In this document: piece after piece, positions 1 through 10,099 of the stretch | How the letters are laid out: each line of letters starts with the position of its first letter | Numbering within the stretch: position 1 is the stretch's first letter | From: Dryocosmus kuriphilus | Taxonomy: Eukaryota; Arthropoda; Insecta; Hymenoptera; Cynipidae | NCBI GenBank assembly: GCA_038277395.1 | Contig: CM076196.1 | Location: 94,432,385 to 94,496,384 of the forward strand | Reading direction: 5' to 3' | Length of the DNA stretch: 64,000 nucleotides | Translations under genes and position numbers: made by a program | Notes under the pieces: model-generated | Seen by the model: the letters and a program-made list of their open reading frames with translations, nothing else | Told to the model about the DNA's origin: nothing | The model's database searches: none

Positions 1-240
1 TTGCCCGTCTGCAGTTCGGTCGAATTTTACCCGGGAAAGCGAACGCGAGTTTCGGGAAAATTAGTCAGACGTAAAACAAAGCTCTTCGCCGAACAGGGGG
101 CGGTCGACCGACTGTAAAAAATAAAGGGTAAACCCCCGTCCGAGTTCGGTGTATTTTTCTTGTATCGGAAAATAGCGGGACGTAAAGCAAAGCTCCTTGC
201 CGACAGGAGGCGGTCTATCGGCTGTAAAAAAGTAAAGTAA
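1..240. repeat. Two-unit tandem repeat of about 120 bp
   Basis: Two diverged direct copies lie head to tail. Each contains a segment reading roughly GACGTAAA-CAAAGCTC, then a GGCGGTC block, then a GACTGTAAAAA-type end. The array is cut by the window edge, so the copy number is unknown. No reading frame is conserved between the copies. Confidence 0.6.
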
Positions 241-1436
241 ACGGACGAGTGTATTTAAGAGGACGAGAGAGAATCTATATCTTCCCGAATCTCAAAACGG
301 GAAGGAATAAAACTTCCTAAAAGGCTTCGGTTCACTTCCGTGAAGAGTAGAATTATTTTCTACCCTTCACTGAAGCGAACTTACGGTGGGACGTTCGTAC
401 ACAGTGAGTGTGCATCGCCAGCGTCAAAGACTTGAGTAGCTTATTCTCTGAATGGGCTACGAAAATTAAGCAAAGAAAGAAAACGTTAAATCACGCTCAG
501 CCGGCAGTGCGACTTCGGAAGAAAAATCTTATTCTTCCTTCGATCCTTCAACTCCGACTGGTAGAGTAAGAAACACCTGTGGGTTAAGCTGTAAGTATTA
601 AGTGTCCTTCCAATTGTATGGAATTAGTTTCCAAGCCATGCCTTTGCAACTTCCTCTTCTCTTGTTTTTAATACTTCAAATAAAATACATCATTTGCTAT
701 TCACTGTCAACAAGCTTATTCTATTAATCCTCCTCACTCAGATTTTCTTCTCATCTACTTTCTTTCAATTCAGTACCAGGTATTAATGTGAATGAATTGA
801 GAAGATATATCTCAATCAGAGAGAAAAGGTACCTAACCCACAATTAAAAAGGAGGCAGCTAGTCTGCCGCTGCAGTTTGTGTCGACCTCCGCCGTCGGTG
901 AAATCGAACTTAGTGAAGAACAAGGGATCTTTTTATTTCTTGATTAACACCCCTTTCAAAGGATTCATGTTCTTCTTTTATAATAGTTTGATTTAGCCGT
1001 ACGTAAAAATTTGTTTTAACAAATACTGATAAATTTTCAATCAACAATACTTGAATTTTCAGGCAAAACAAAATAGATTTTTTTTTGACTAAATATGCAA
1101 ATATTACATTTCATAGGCTAAAAAGAATATTGTATATTACATAATTAATATTTTTGATAGAAAATTAAGCCGTCGCATTTTCTGTTACAACAATATTTCA
1201 GTTGAAAATTCATATGTTTTATTAAAAATTCAACTCTTTTGCTTTGAAATTAATATTTTTTGTTAATACTTCAGTTTTCAGCCCAAAAATTCAAATATTA
1301 TGTTCAAAATTTACAACTTTCTTTGGAAATTCAACCACAGAGTAAACCCCAAGCATATATTTTATCCTTAAGTATAGGATGAAACCTTTGCAGACAACTA
1401 ACAACTACATTATATTATTATTATTATAATTATAGT
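241..1436. other. No gene recognised; AT-rich intergenic sequence
   Basis: I find no supported coding region. A TATTTAAG box-like string near 247 and a GTGGGTTA / TAACCCAC pair near 580 and 835 would fit a decayed LTR, but no partner LTR is visible, so this stays unassigned. From about 1000 the sequence is simple AT-rich DNA. It ends in an ATT-rich microsatellite (about 1411-1436), which probably represents the 3' tail of the adjacent minus-strand LINE. Confidence 0.4.
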
Positions 1437-1459
1437 GTGACTTTTCGAACTCGGAAGTT

Positions 1460-2990
1460 CATTGCTTCTTCAGTTACCCGTAACCGCCAAGCATCTCTAT
1501 CCTGTGCATCCTACATCCAGTTTAAATAATCATGTCCTAGCTCTTTTAGATCGTCCCTTACGTTTTTCGCCCATCTGTTTCTCTGTATGCCTAGAGGTCT
1601 CTTACTAATCGGCTTCCCTCATAAAACTTGCACCACAGTTCTTTCGTTGCCCATTCTTGCTACATATCCCGCCCAGCTTAATTTGCGCGCTTTCATTACT
1701 CTATTAATATTTACTGACCCGTAGAGAGCAGGCAGCTCATCATTATGCAGTTTTCTCCATTCACCAATCTCTTCGTCCTTTTTTGGGCCATAGATTTTTT
1801 TAAGTACTTTATTTTCGAATACTCTTTACCGGTTCTCCTCTCTTTGCGTCAGCGCCCACGTTTCGCATCCATACATGACGACCGGCATTATTGTTGTTTT
1901 GTAAATTCTTAATTTGATGTTTCTAGATAAAGATCGCGATTTTGGTAATATATTTGTTGAGTAGTAGCATCCATTGCCAGCGTGCAGCCGCCTGCTAATT
2001 TCTGTTTTAATGTTACTGTCGCTAGTTATAATAGTCCCAAGGTATTTAAACTCATTAACTCCTCCAAATTTCATATTTTCGGCCATTAGATCCCCCTCTT
2101 CATTGCTTTGTTCTGATCTGTCGACGGTAAAATATTTTGTCTTCGATTCGCTAACTTCTAAACCTATTTCCTTGGCTTTTGTGATCAAGACTTCTGCATT
2201 TTTAGCTACCATTTTTATATCATCCCCGAGTAGGTAGAGATCATCCGCATATCCCAGAATTTGTATTATCTCATTGAGGGTAGCACCGGACGGATTCGTT
2301 AATTGTACTTGTCTGACAACTTATTCTAAAACTAAATTGAAAAGGATGCACGAATGCACGTCGCCCTGTTTCAGGCCATCACGGATCAAAAACTCTTCAG
2401 ATAAACTTCCGTTTACGCGTATTCTACACCTACTGTCGCTTAAGCAAACTTCGATAAGTCTAACCAATTTCCTTGGTACACCCAAGAACTCTAGAATGCA
2501 GTACGTTCGTGCGCGTATAATAGAGTCGTAAGCTTTTTTGAAGTCGATAAATAGCTGATGTATTGCTTCATTAAATTCCCATTTATTTTATAACAGCTGT
2601 CTAGTTGTAAACATTTGATCGCTTGTAGACCGGTTTCGGTGGAATCCACGCAGGTAACTCCCCAATGATCTCCTCAGCAAAAGGATTTAGTCTACTTAAG
2701 ATTACATTGGACAGGATCTTATAGCACGAAGGCTCAGGTGAAATTCACGATAATTGTTACAGTTCGTTTTATCGCCTTTCTTAAAAATGGGTATAATAAT
2801 AGAGGTATTCAATTCTCCCGGTATGCGTTCTGTTCTCCAGATTGCGCGTATTAATTTATAAATTTGCCGTGTGAGGCAAGGACCCCCGTTCTTGATCAGT
2901 TCTGACAGTAGGTCGTCAATGCCCGCGGCTTTGTTATTTTTCAACTTCTTTATGTCCATTTCTATTTTTCTTTATCAATATACTCATCAA
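1460..2990 (-). pseudogene. Reverse transcriptase and C-terminal region of the RTE-like element
   Basis: Minus-strand pieces in order: a finger region with KNNKAAGIDDLLSELIKNGG and IIPIFKKGDKTNCNNYR (2959-2760); a middle stretch where stops and frameshifts obscure the catalytic YADD region; then a thumb and connection region with KTKYFTVD, FKYLGTIITSD and MYGCETWALTQREENR (2212-1826). A further decayed frame reads KIYGPKKDEEIGEWRKLHN down to about 1740. The block order matches RTE-like Pol proteins recalled from insects and vertebrates. The RT is clearly dead. Confidence 0.8.
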
Positions 2991-3649
2991 TTAGTAGATC
3001 AGCAGTGTGGATTTCAACGCGATTAACTTTAACAGGCTTCGCGTACGTTCAATAGCTTTTCGAAATTGTTTTTCCATAAATTTAGTCTCTCTGTCGCATC
3101 AGCTACCAGATTGCCATTTTCGTCCCTCATTACTTCCATTCTACTTCGAAAGCCTATCCTTATGAAATTGATTCCCCTGTATATCTCACACGGGTTAATT
3201 TGTTTATTATGCGTTTCTATTGCTAGTATTTTCTTCTTTTCAAACTCCCTTTTCTTTTATATGTAAAACTTATTTGTACTTTTACTAATTTCGAGATACT
3301 TCTTATGTGCTTGATGGCACTTATTTTGCAAACTAATTTGTTTGGCCTTTGTTCGCTTTTTAAACCATAGTTTGCACTCTTTGTCGAACCACGGTTTGCT
3401 TTAGGTTATTTTCTTTAAACCTATAGTACTTTTCGCGGCTGTCTTTATCGCCTCTTTCATATTGCCTCACAGGGTTTCCGGGTCCTCCTCACAATTATCG
3501 CTAGCGCCTCTCTGTTTTTGAAGAGCATTGAAATTATTAGAAATATTTACTTGATAATTCAATGTTTCTGTTGGTATTTTAAACTAATCTATATTGAAAC
3601 GGACTCTTAGTTCTGGGGGGGGGGGGGGGGGGCTATTTTTCTTACTTAA

Positions 3650-4384
3650 CGCTAGCCTAGATCTTAGTTTCACTATCACGAGAAAGTGGTCTGAGTTTAA
3701 ATCCGCTCCCCTTTACGATCTTATATTGAGAATGTTTGTATAATGTGTTCTATCAATTAAAACGTGATCAATCTGATTTTGAGAACCTGGTGATGTCTAG
3801 GTGGCTTTATGTATATTTTTATGCTTGAAATATGTGCTTTTGACAACGAGGTTCTTTGAAGCTGCAAAGTTTATTACTCTAGTCCCATTATCATTACTGA
3901 CGTCATGCAAGCTTTCTGGCCCTATTGTTGGCCTACAGATCTGTCCTTTTCCAATTTTCGCGTTAAAATCTCCCAATAATATTTTTGCGTCAAACTTCGA
4001 GAACTTGTCAAAAACTTGTTCTATTGTTTCCTAACAAAGATCTTTAGTATCTTCGTCTTTATCCTCGGTAGGTCAGTGCACGTTGATTAGCACCTGTTTG
4101 CAGAAATTACTCTTTAGTAAAATATATGATAACCGGTCGCTAATGAATTGCATATCGATAATCGCTTGCGAAATTCGTTTATTAATAAAAAAACCGGTCC
4201 CCAGTGTGCGTCCTTTAGCTCCCTCATAGCAAAAGTGTAGTTATCCTTAGAAATTTATGCTTACTCGCCCGGCCAGCAGATTTCTCGAAATTCTATTATA
4301 TCAATATCGTATCTCTTTGCCATATCAATGAGTTTGCTAAATCCGCCAGTATTTAGACTACGCACGTTCAGAGTTCCCGCCATA
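3650..4384 (-). pseudogene. APE-type endonuclease domain of the RTE-like element
   Basis: The minus-strand reading starts at an ATG near 4384 with MAGTLNVRSLNTGG, the usual start of an APE/exonuclease-III-like fold (the N of LNVRSLN is a conserved catalytic-site residue). Further on, the GDFNAKIG block (near 3965) carries the catalytic D and N, and QIDHVLID followed by SDHFLV (near 3770-3690) gives the terminal SDH motif. This domain nicks target DNA for target-primed reverse transcription. A stop lies just before the SDH block and another near 4260, so the copy cannot make an intact protein. Confidence 0.8.
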
Positions 4385-4439
4385 AGATATTTTACTGTAG
4401 TTGTTTGTTTTTGGAAGTTAGCCGCGATAGTTTTAAGAA

Positions 4440-4720
4440 AGTCCGCACGTTAGAGATCCTCTTCCGACCGCAGGTGAGTCCACCGTCCCAGCAGTGATAA
4501 CCCCCATACCTCCCTAGGTCTAAGTATGGGAGCTTTACGACTTTGACAAGAACCGTATCAACTTGTTGTCAGGCACATTAGGGTTTCTGCCTCGTATCCT
4601 AACGTCCCCCTGCAAGGCACGTACGCCACACTGGCATCAATACCACGTTGAACCTACAGCGAAACATTCCACACATCCCTTGAGGGCAGTGTCATCGCTG
4701 TGGTGTCCAATGGAGCAGCA
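4440..4720 (-). repeat. Leader repeat of the RTE-like element, copy 1
   Basis: This ~280-bp block lies upstream of the endonuclease start on the minus strand, so it is the presumed 5' leader. A diverged copy in the same orientation occurs at 8290-8580. Both contain CGCAGGTGAGTCC, GTCTAAGTATG and GCGAAACATTC landmarks in the same order. Similarity fades beyond about 4720, so the 4720-5035 stretch is only tentatively leader. The forward-strand open frame at 4563-5009 looks like a chance frame. Confidence 0.65.
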
Positions 4721-5034
4721 GGATTTTTCCCTTAGAAGGTTCTTAGTTTTGGTTCGGGTAGTGTTTCTAGGTGGATACACGCTGCGCCTCGGCTTGAGGG
4801 AACTCACCTATTGCGTATGGACGCGACTGGGTGAGTCTTCCCAAACTATGGCTGCCGTGTACCTAATTTCTACCAGTGTGAGCTCACCACAAACTCGACT
4901 GGTTCATATCGGCTGTCCGCGACTGCGTATTCTTGTATTTGTTGTTAACCTCAGAAGGTTCAACATCAGCGGCCGTTCCTCTATCCGTAACCTAGAATGC
5001 ACTGCGTAGTGGTGAAAGGAACCCACCGAGCAGA

Positions 5035-5756
5035 AAAACTACATTACAAATTGTAAATGTTATTATCAGGTATTTGCGTAATTTTAAGTTAGAAATTGAA
5101 TTCAATGTTGTTCTTTTATTAATTTTATTCAAAATAATTTACTTCCCTATTATTCACCTAACTTCTTAAAAAATCACTGTAATTTAAAAATGAGTCCATT
5201 TTCAATGAAAAAATTAAGTGCAATTTTTTAATTTTTAGAAACTTCATCGACAAATCTGTTTTTTTAGAGAAAATAAAGCGATTTTATATTTTCTCAGTTA
5301 TTATAATTTATTGGGAGAAAAATTTAATTTACAAACCAAAAAAAGTCTAAACTATTCTTCCTTTCGAATTAAACATGAATTAAACATTTGAAAGCGATTT
5401 GGTACCTATTACCAACAATACAAAACTAATAATTGGTTTAGGAAATTCAAAATACTTACCTTTTTTTCTGTATTTTTCAGATATAATTATGGACTTCTTT
5501 CACGACACCACTTCAAAATCGCAAATTCTGTCAGAACTCAGCATGTGTCTATCACAAGCGGAGGACGGTTATGGTGGTCCAAGATTTAGAGTGTAATTAT
5601 AAGATTATACAAATTGAAAAAATAAATGCAGTGATGAAAAGTAATAAAATAAACTTTACAGGTAAATAAAAATGTTTTTATTTCTTAAATATCACTGTTT
5701 CCAGCCTCAGTCATTTTTGACATTTTAGGACCGCCATATAGTTGCGGAATAAATTA
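5035..5756. other. AT-rich spacer with one possible terminal exon
   Basis: The spacer between the RTE-like element and the long-TIR transposon contains no recognised repeat. Its only coding candidate is the exon at 5479-5596, described separately. AATAAA strings occur near 5618 and 5646. Confidence 0.4.
5479..5596 (+). CDS. Possible terminal coding exon of an unknown gene
   Basis: A pyrimidine-rich acceptor (TTTTTCTGTATTTTTCAG, ending at 5478) is followed by an open frame containing MDFFHDTTSKSQILSE and ending in GGPRFRV and a stop at 5596. AATAAA polyadenylation-like signals follow within 60 bases. The amino-acid composition is unlike the surrounding AT-driven frames, and it does not resemble the TE proteins nearby. 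I do not recognise the product. It could be the last exon of a host gene whose other exons lie outside the window, or a chance frame. Confidence 0.3.
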
Positions 5757-6475
5757 CACAGCCCCACAAAAAAAAAAAAATTTCTGAAGCCCAAGCTAAA
5801 CCACCATACCCATACGTTTCTGAGTTCGCTGAATCCGAATCCGGGGTCAGTTTGACCCCATCAGGTCAGGATAAAGGGCAATTCAAGGTCAAAGTCAATA
5901 AAACCGTTAGATCGGAGAAAACCTCTACTGTAAGACGTTTTCAGGGTCGCTGAATCCGAATCCGGGGTCATTTTGACCCGATAAGGTCAGTATCAAGGTC
6001 AAGTCAAGGTCAAGATGAGAAATAATGATCCAATCAGTGTGAATTGTTACTCTTAGACGTTTCTGAGGTCGCTGAATCTGAATCCAGGGTCATTTTGACT
6101 CCGTCAGGTGGAGATTAAGGTCATTCTAAGGTCAACAATTAAGAAACCATTGAATTAAAAAAACCTCTACTCTTATACGTTTTTTGGTCGCTTAATCCAA
6201 ATATAGGGTTAATTTGACCTCATGAGGTCAGGATCAAGGTCATGTTACGGTCTCAAAGTGAGAAAAAAACATTTAATCTAAAGAAGCCACTCTTCTGAAA
6301 CGTTTCTGGGATCGCTTAATCTGATTCTAGGATCATTTTCACCCCATTAGGTGAGGATCAGGGTCAAACGAAATTGTTTAATATGATTTTTGTTAAAATT
6401 TCTAAACCGTTACATTGAATTTCGGGAGTTATCACTAGATTCACTGTTTTTTTTTAATCTAACCCTTTTGTCCTC
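5757..6475 (+). repeat. Left terminal inverted repeat of the long-TIR transposon
   Basis: About five ~118-bp units start near 5820, 5945, 6065, 6185 and 6300. Each has a GTCGCTGAATCCGAATCCGG-type start, a GGTCA...TGACC pair and an AAGGTCA run. The repeat continues past the units into the coding end of the transposase: the segment through CTAACCCTTTTGTCCT (about 6460-6475) is also present, inverted, at the right end. Confidence 0.85.
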
Positions 6476-7758
6476 AAAAGATCTAAGGAGCGGTTTCTTT
6501 TTACGCTTTACTCCATTCTTGTTACTTTCTCTCTTTAATGACCAGCAGTAATCAGCTATCATATTGACATCCCATCGACCTTGATATCTCATTTCCATTG
6601 TTTTTATGGCTTGGTGGAACCTCTCCCCTTGCTCCTCATTAAAATCTCCTAGATTTTTTGGGAAGTAATCTATATGTGAGTGCAAATAGTGTAACTTTGG
6701 ACTCATCAAACACCCTAGCTCTTTATAATTCGATATCATTTGAACCACTATTTCTTCGTAGTTTTCACTTTTATGGTTCTCAAGATAATTCTCCACAACA
6801 TCTTTAAAACGTATCCAGGCTGCTTTTTCCTTGTCATTCATTGTAGAAATGAAGTCACCATCTCGCATTAGTTTGCGTATTTGTGGTCCATCGAAGATAC
6901 CTTGAGTGACTTTTGCATCACTAAGATGAGGAAAAAGTTCTTTAAGTTTTTCGAAGCATTTTCCAGCTTCATCCAAAGCTTTAACAAATTGCTTCATTAA
7001 GCCGAGTTTGATGTGGAGAGGTGGAAGCAAAACCTTACTGCGATCAACCAGTGGTTCGTGTAACATGTTTGCAGAACCTGCCTGGAGAGAGGTTCTGTCC
7101 GTCCATGTTTTTTTTAACATAGTGATTTGCGCGATCTCTACTGTCCCATAGACACAAAAAGCAAGAATGTTTCGTATATCCAGCTTGTTGTCCTAACAAT
7201 ATAGTTAAGATCTTAAAATCGCCGCAAATCAACCATTTGTGCTATTGTCTCTAATATGAATTACAATGTAGTATATTCTTCCTTTAGTACGGTTGAATGC
7301 GCTATTGGTATTGGAGCATATACATTGGGGTTATGGAGTAATACTACCTTCAGACTTTGCTTAGAGGAGTCTATGAATATTCTCCATTCGTCACCTTTAT
7401 ATATTCCCGTATGCATTTGATTCATTAACCCTTCCACGTCATTGCAATATACTAATGAAGATTCCTGTATCAACGTGAAATATTTTCTAAAGTTTTCTTC
7501 TCCGTTCCGGTAAAATGATACTCTTGTGTCTTTAGATAGCCAGTTGTGTTGTTTCATGAATGAAGCTAAATATTCCGCTTTATCCTTAGGTAAACCAAAA
7601 TCTCTCACAAGATCATTCATCTCTTCTTGATTTATAGTTTTGGGAGCCTTGTCTTGATCACTAGTTACATAGTTTTGACTGCTTGTACTTTCTATTTCAT
7701 CGCTTGAAGATTCCTGTTCTTCAAAGTCATCCACATAGCAATCGTTTCGGATTGACAT
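6410..7758 (-). pseudogene. Catalytic region of the unplaced DDE-like transposase (broken)
   Basis: Three minus-strand frames (7758-7261, 7232-7044 and 7120-6410) read as one ~440-residue region with frameshifts. In order: an acidic linker; DEWRIFIDSSKQSLKVVLLHN, which looks like a first RNase-H-fold strand with an Asp; MICGDFKILTILLG with a second Asp; CFLCLWD plus a following His pair (the Cys-x2-Cys/His insert seen after the second Asp in several eukaryotic DDE families); a conserved PPLHIKLGLMKQFVKAL block; and GDFNEEQGERFHQ, offering the third acidic residue. The last ~20 codons lie inside the left terminal repeat. The DDE reading is my inference; no known domain name is claimed. Confidence 0.65.
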
Positions 7759-7872
7759 ACTTTCAGAGAATTGATTGAAGTTTCCAGTTCATGGTCAATG
7801 TCATCATTTTTCTCTACTGGTCTTATCAAGTTTGGTGCGTCAGGCTATTGAAGACGATGAATGTTTTTTCTG

Positions 7873-8271
7873 TTAATTCCTGTTACATTTGTCATGCAGA
7901 TATAACAGTCTTCTTCGCATAATGGTTTTCGCCAACATGCAGGTTTCACAAAACTTCACTTCAGATTCTTTTTTGGAATCATATCTTGTCATCATCGTGT
8001 AACAAGCACTACATACTTTGTGTGGAGTCCACTTTTTATCTTGGTTAGCAACATCAATCCCAAAACAATCCTTGTAAATTCTCTTGATATTATTTGATAT
8101 TGTTCTCCGTTTAGCTGCAAAGTAATACTTGGCACATATGTAACAAAATGCATTAGGACTTTTGTTGCAAGAATGTTCAGATGAAGAACTTCCCGGGTTT
8201 GTTTGTAACAAAGACTTTGAAGTCTTTTTATTAAAAACTGTTTTATGTTTGTGTTTTATTTTAGGTACCAT
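7873..8271 (-). pseudogene. N-terminal zinc-finger-like region of the unplaced transposase
   Basis: A 132-residue frame starts at the ATG at 8271. After a basic, serine-rich start it contains paired cysteines: CYIC (about residue 43), then KVCSAC about 40 residues later, then FCETC near residue 108. This spacing suggests a treble-clef or C4-type DNA-binding finger, as expected at the N terminus of a transposase. The frame stops at 7873. The next ~115 bases carry stops before the catalytic region resumes at 7758, so the gene is broken here. The domain assignment is inference from cysteine pattern and position. Confidence 0.6.
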
Positions 8272-8289
8272 GAAAAATTACGAAGACCC

Positions 8290-8580
8290 ACGCATTAGGG
8301 ATCCTGGACCGATCGCAGGTGAGTCCGCCATCCTGGGGGTGATAACTCTCATACCTCCCCACGTCTAAGTATGAGAGCTTTCTGACTTTGACGAGGACAA
8401 TGTCAACTCGTCGTCAGACACGCTACGGCTTCATCCTCGCACCCTAATGCCCCCCTACAAGGCAGCGCGCCACGCTGGCTTCGATACCACATTGGACTGG
8501 AAAGCGAAACATTCTACACATCTCCTTTCGAAGCAGTTGTCATCGTCCCAGTATCCCTCGCGCTAGCAGGAAGTCCTTAA
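8290..8580 (-). repeat. Leader repeat of the RTE-like element, copy 2, next to the transposase start
   Basis: A diverged copy of 4440-4720 in the same orientation, ending about 18 bases upstream of the transposase ATG at 8271. No endonuclease or RT sequence accompanies it. From 8580 to 8865 the interior of the transposon holds nothing I recognise. Confidence 0.65.
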
Positions 8581-8865
8581 TCATAACCAAAATGTTCGAG
8601 CATGTTGAAGATTGCCCTCTAAGTGGTAAGCGTAAATGGAATTGCGCTCAAGAAACTGTTTAATGTTTTATCTCTAACGCCAATGTGCGTACTCCAGAGG
8701 ATCGTACTCGGAAACTTGATCCACACCTGTTAACCGTAGTTTAGGGGAACATCGTTGGTCCATAAAATATAGCTTCTGTTGTCACAACTGCCCATATAAA
8801 AGAATAACGTCAACTCTGACCTGATAACGTCAAATACACCATTGCTTCGGAATCATAAACAAAAA

Positions 8866-9484
8866 GGACAAAAGGGTTAGATAACTAAAAAAACACTAAA
8901 TCAAGTGATAACTTTCGAAATTCAATGTAACGATTCAGAAATTGTAACCAAATCATTTTAAACAATTTCTTTTGACCCTGATCCTTACCTGATGTGGTGA
9001 AAATGACTCCAGAATCAGATTAAGCGACCTCAGAAACGTTTTAGAAGAGTGGCTTTCTCAGATTCAATATTTTTTCTCTTTTTTAGAATGTAACATGACC
9101 CTGGAATTATCCCATATTTGGATTCAGCGACCACAAAAACATATAAGAGTAGAGGTTTTCTCTAATTAAATTTTTTTTTAATTGTTAAACTTAGAATGAC
9201 CTTAAGCCCCACCTGATGGAGTCAAAATGACCCTGGATTCAGATTCAGATACTGACCTTATCGGGTCAAAATGACCCCGGATTCGGATTCAGTGACCCTG
9301 AAAACGTCTTAGAGTCGAGGTTTTCTCCGATCTAACGATTTTCTTGACTTTGACCTTGAATTGACCTTTATTCTGACCTGATGGGGTCAAACTGACCCCG
9401 GACTCGGATTCAGCGACCTCAAAAACGTATGGGTATGGTGGTTTAGCTTGGGCTTCAGAAAATTTTTTTTTTTGTGGGGCTGTG
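8866..9484 (-). repeat. Right terminal inverted repeat of the long-TIR transposon
   Basis: Reverse complement of the left terminus, with the same ~118-bp unit structure and the same inner boundary (AGGACAAAAGGGTTAG, 8866-8881). One unit is partly deleted near 9235-9260, where two half-units join, which explains the ~100-bp length difference from the left repeat. Confidence 0.85.
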
Positions 9485-9505
9485 TTATTTGAAAACGAAA
9501 GAAAA

Positions 9506-9554
9506 ATTAGAAAATTGGATAAGTGACATTTTAATGTCGATCCAATTTTCTAAT
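9506..9554. repeat. Near-perfect 49-bp palindrome
   Basis: ATTAGAAAATTGGAT (9506-9520) is perfectly inverted at 9540-9554. Inside it GACATT (9525-9530) is inverted as AATGTC (9533-9538). Together they form a long hairpin between two transposons. It could be a tiny MITE or a transposition footprint. Confidence 0.7.
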
Positions 9555-10099
9555 ACAAAGTTGTCACATTTCTACAACACGCAGTTGGTCCATCTTTGAT
9601 GTCCAGGAAGTTGGCTACGCCAATTTCAAATTTCATAAAAATGAAAATTGTGATGAATTGTGCTAGATTTGTGCTCTATTGAGCCGTATAATATTTTTTG
9701 AAAAAATGAAAATTCGGCCCCATAAATCAAAAAAAAGTTCTTTTATGTCAGGCTCGCGAATCGATTTTTTCGCAAAAAAATTTGTGCTGGGTAGTAAGAA
9801 AGACAGAAAAAAAAGGAGCTGCAAGGCAAAATTTGATATTACAAACCGTTTTCGAAAAAAAACAATATTTAAAAAAAAACAAAAATTGTGCTGGAACTTC
9901 GTTCTACGCATATTACTGTGCTGCACATATAAAGACAAAACCTTAAACCATTTCCGAAAAAACGCAAATAAAAAAACCCTAAAAAATTATCCATTTCAAA
10001 ATTTCGAAAAAACAGAACTTCTGCTGAGTTGTACCGGGCGAGCACAACAGAAGAGTCTTATGACATTTTTCACTCAGATTTATATTTTTCATAGTAATC

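Larger units (their letters stand above)
1437..4720 (-). mobile_element. Decayed RTE-type non-LTR retrotransposon
   Basis: Read on the minus strand this is an APE-endonuclease plus reverse-transcriptase LINE. An endonuclease domain begins near 4384, RT finger and palm blocks lie near 2960-2700, and the C-terminal region contains the CETWALT block typical of RTE-like Pol proteins (1850-1900). The 3' end runs into an ATT-rich short repeat, as RTE elements usually do. Stops and frameshifts split the protein into at least five pieces, and an 18-base G run (3615-3632) sits between endonuclease and RT. The 5' leader extends to at least 4720, perhaps 5035. The clade call rests on recognised motifs, not a tree. 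Confidence 0.8.
5757..9484 (-). mobile_element. Long-TIR DNA transposon with an unplaced DDE-like transposase
   Basis: The termini are inverted copies beginning CACAGCCCCACAAAAA. The element is flanked by TTA on both sides (5754-5756 and 9485-9487), a plausible 3-bp target duplication. The inverted repeats are exceptionally long (about 620-720 bp) and are themselves built from ~118-bp tandem units. The interior encodes one broken protein on the minus strand. A leader-like fragment of the RTE element (8290-8580) lies upstream of that gene. I recall related proteins annotated only as uncharacterised in arthropod and cnidarian genomes, and cannot assign a named transposon superfamily. Confidence 0.8.

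Noticed and set aside
4563..5009. 148-codon plus-strand frame
   Set aside because: It overlaps the leader repeat of the minus-strand RTE-like element, its translation has no recognisable motif, and the frame is not kept in the second leader copy at 8290-8580.
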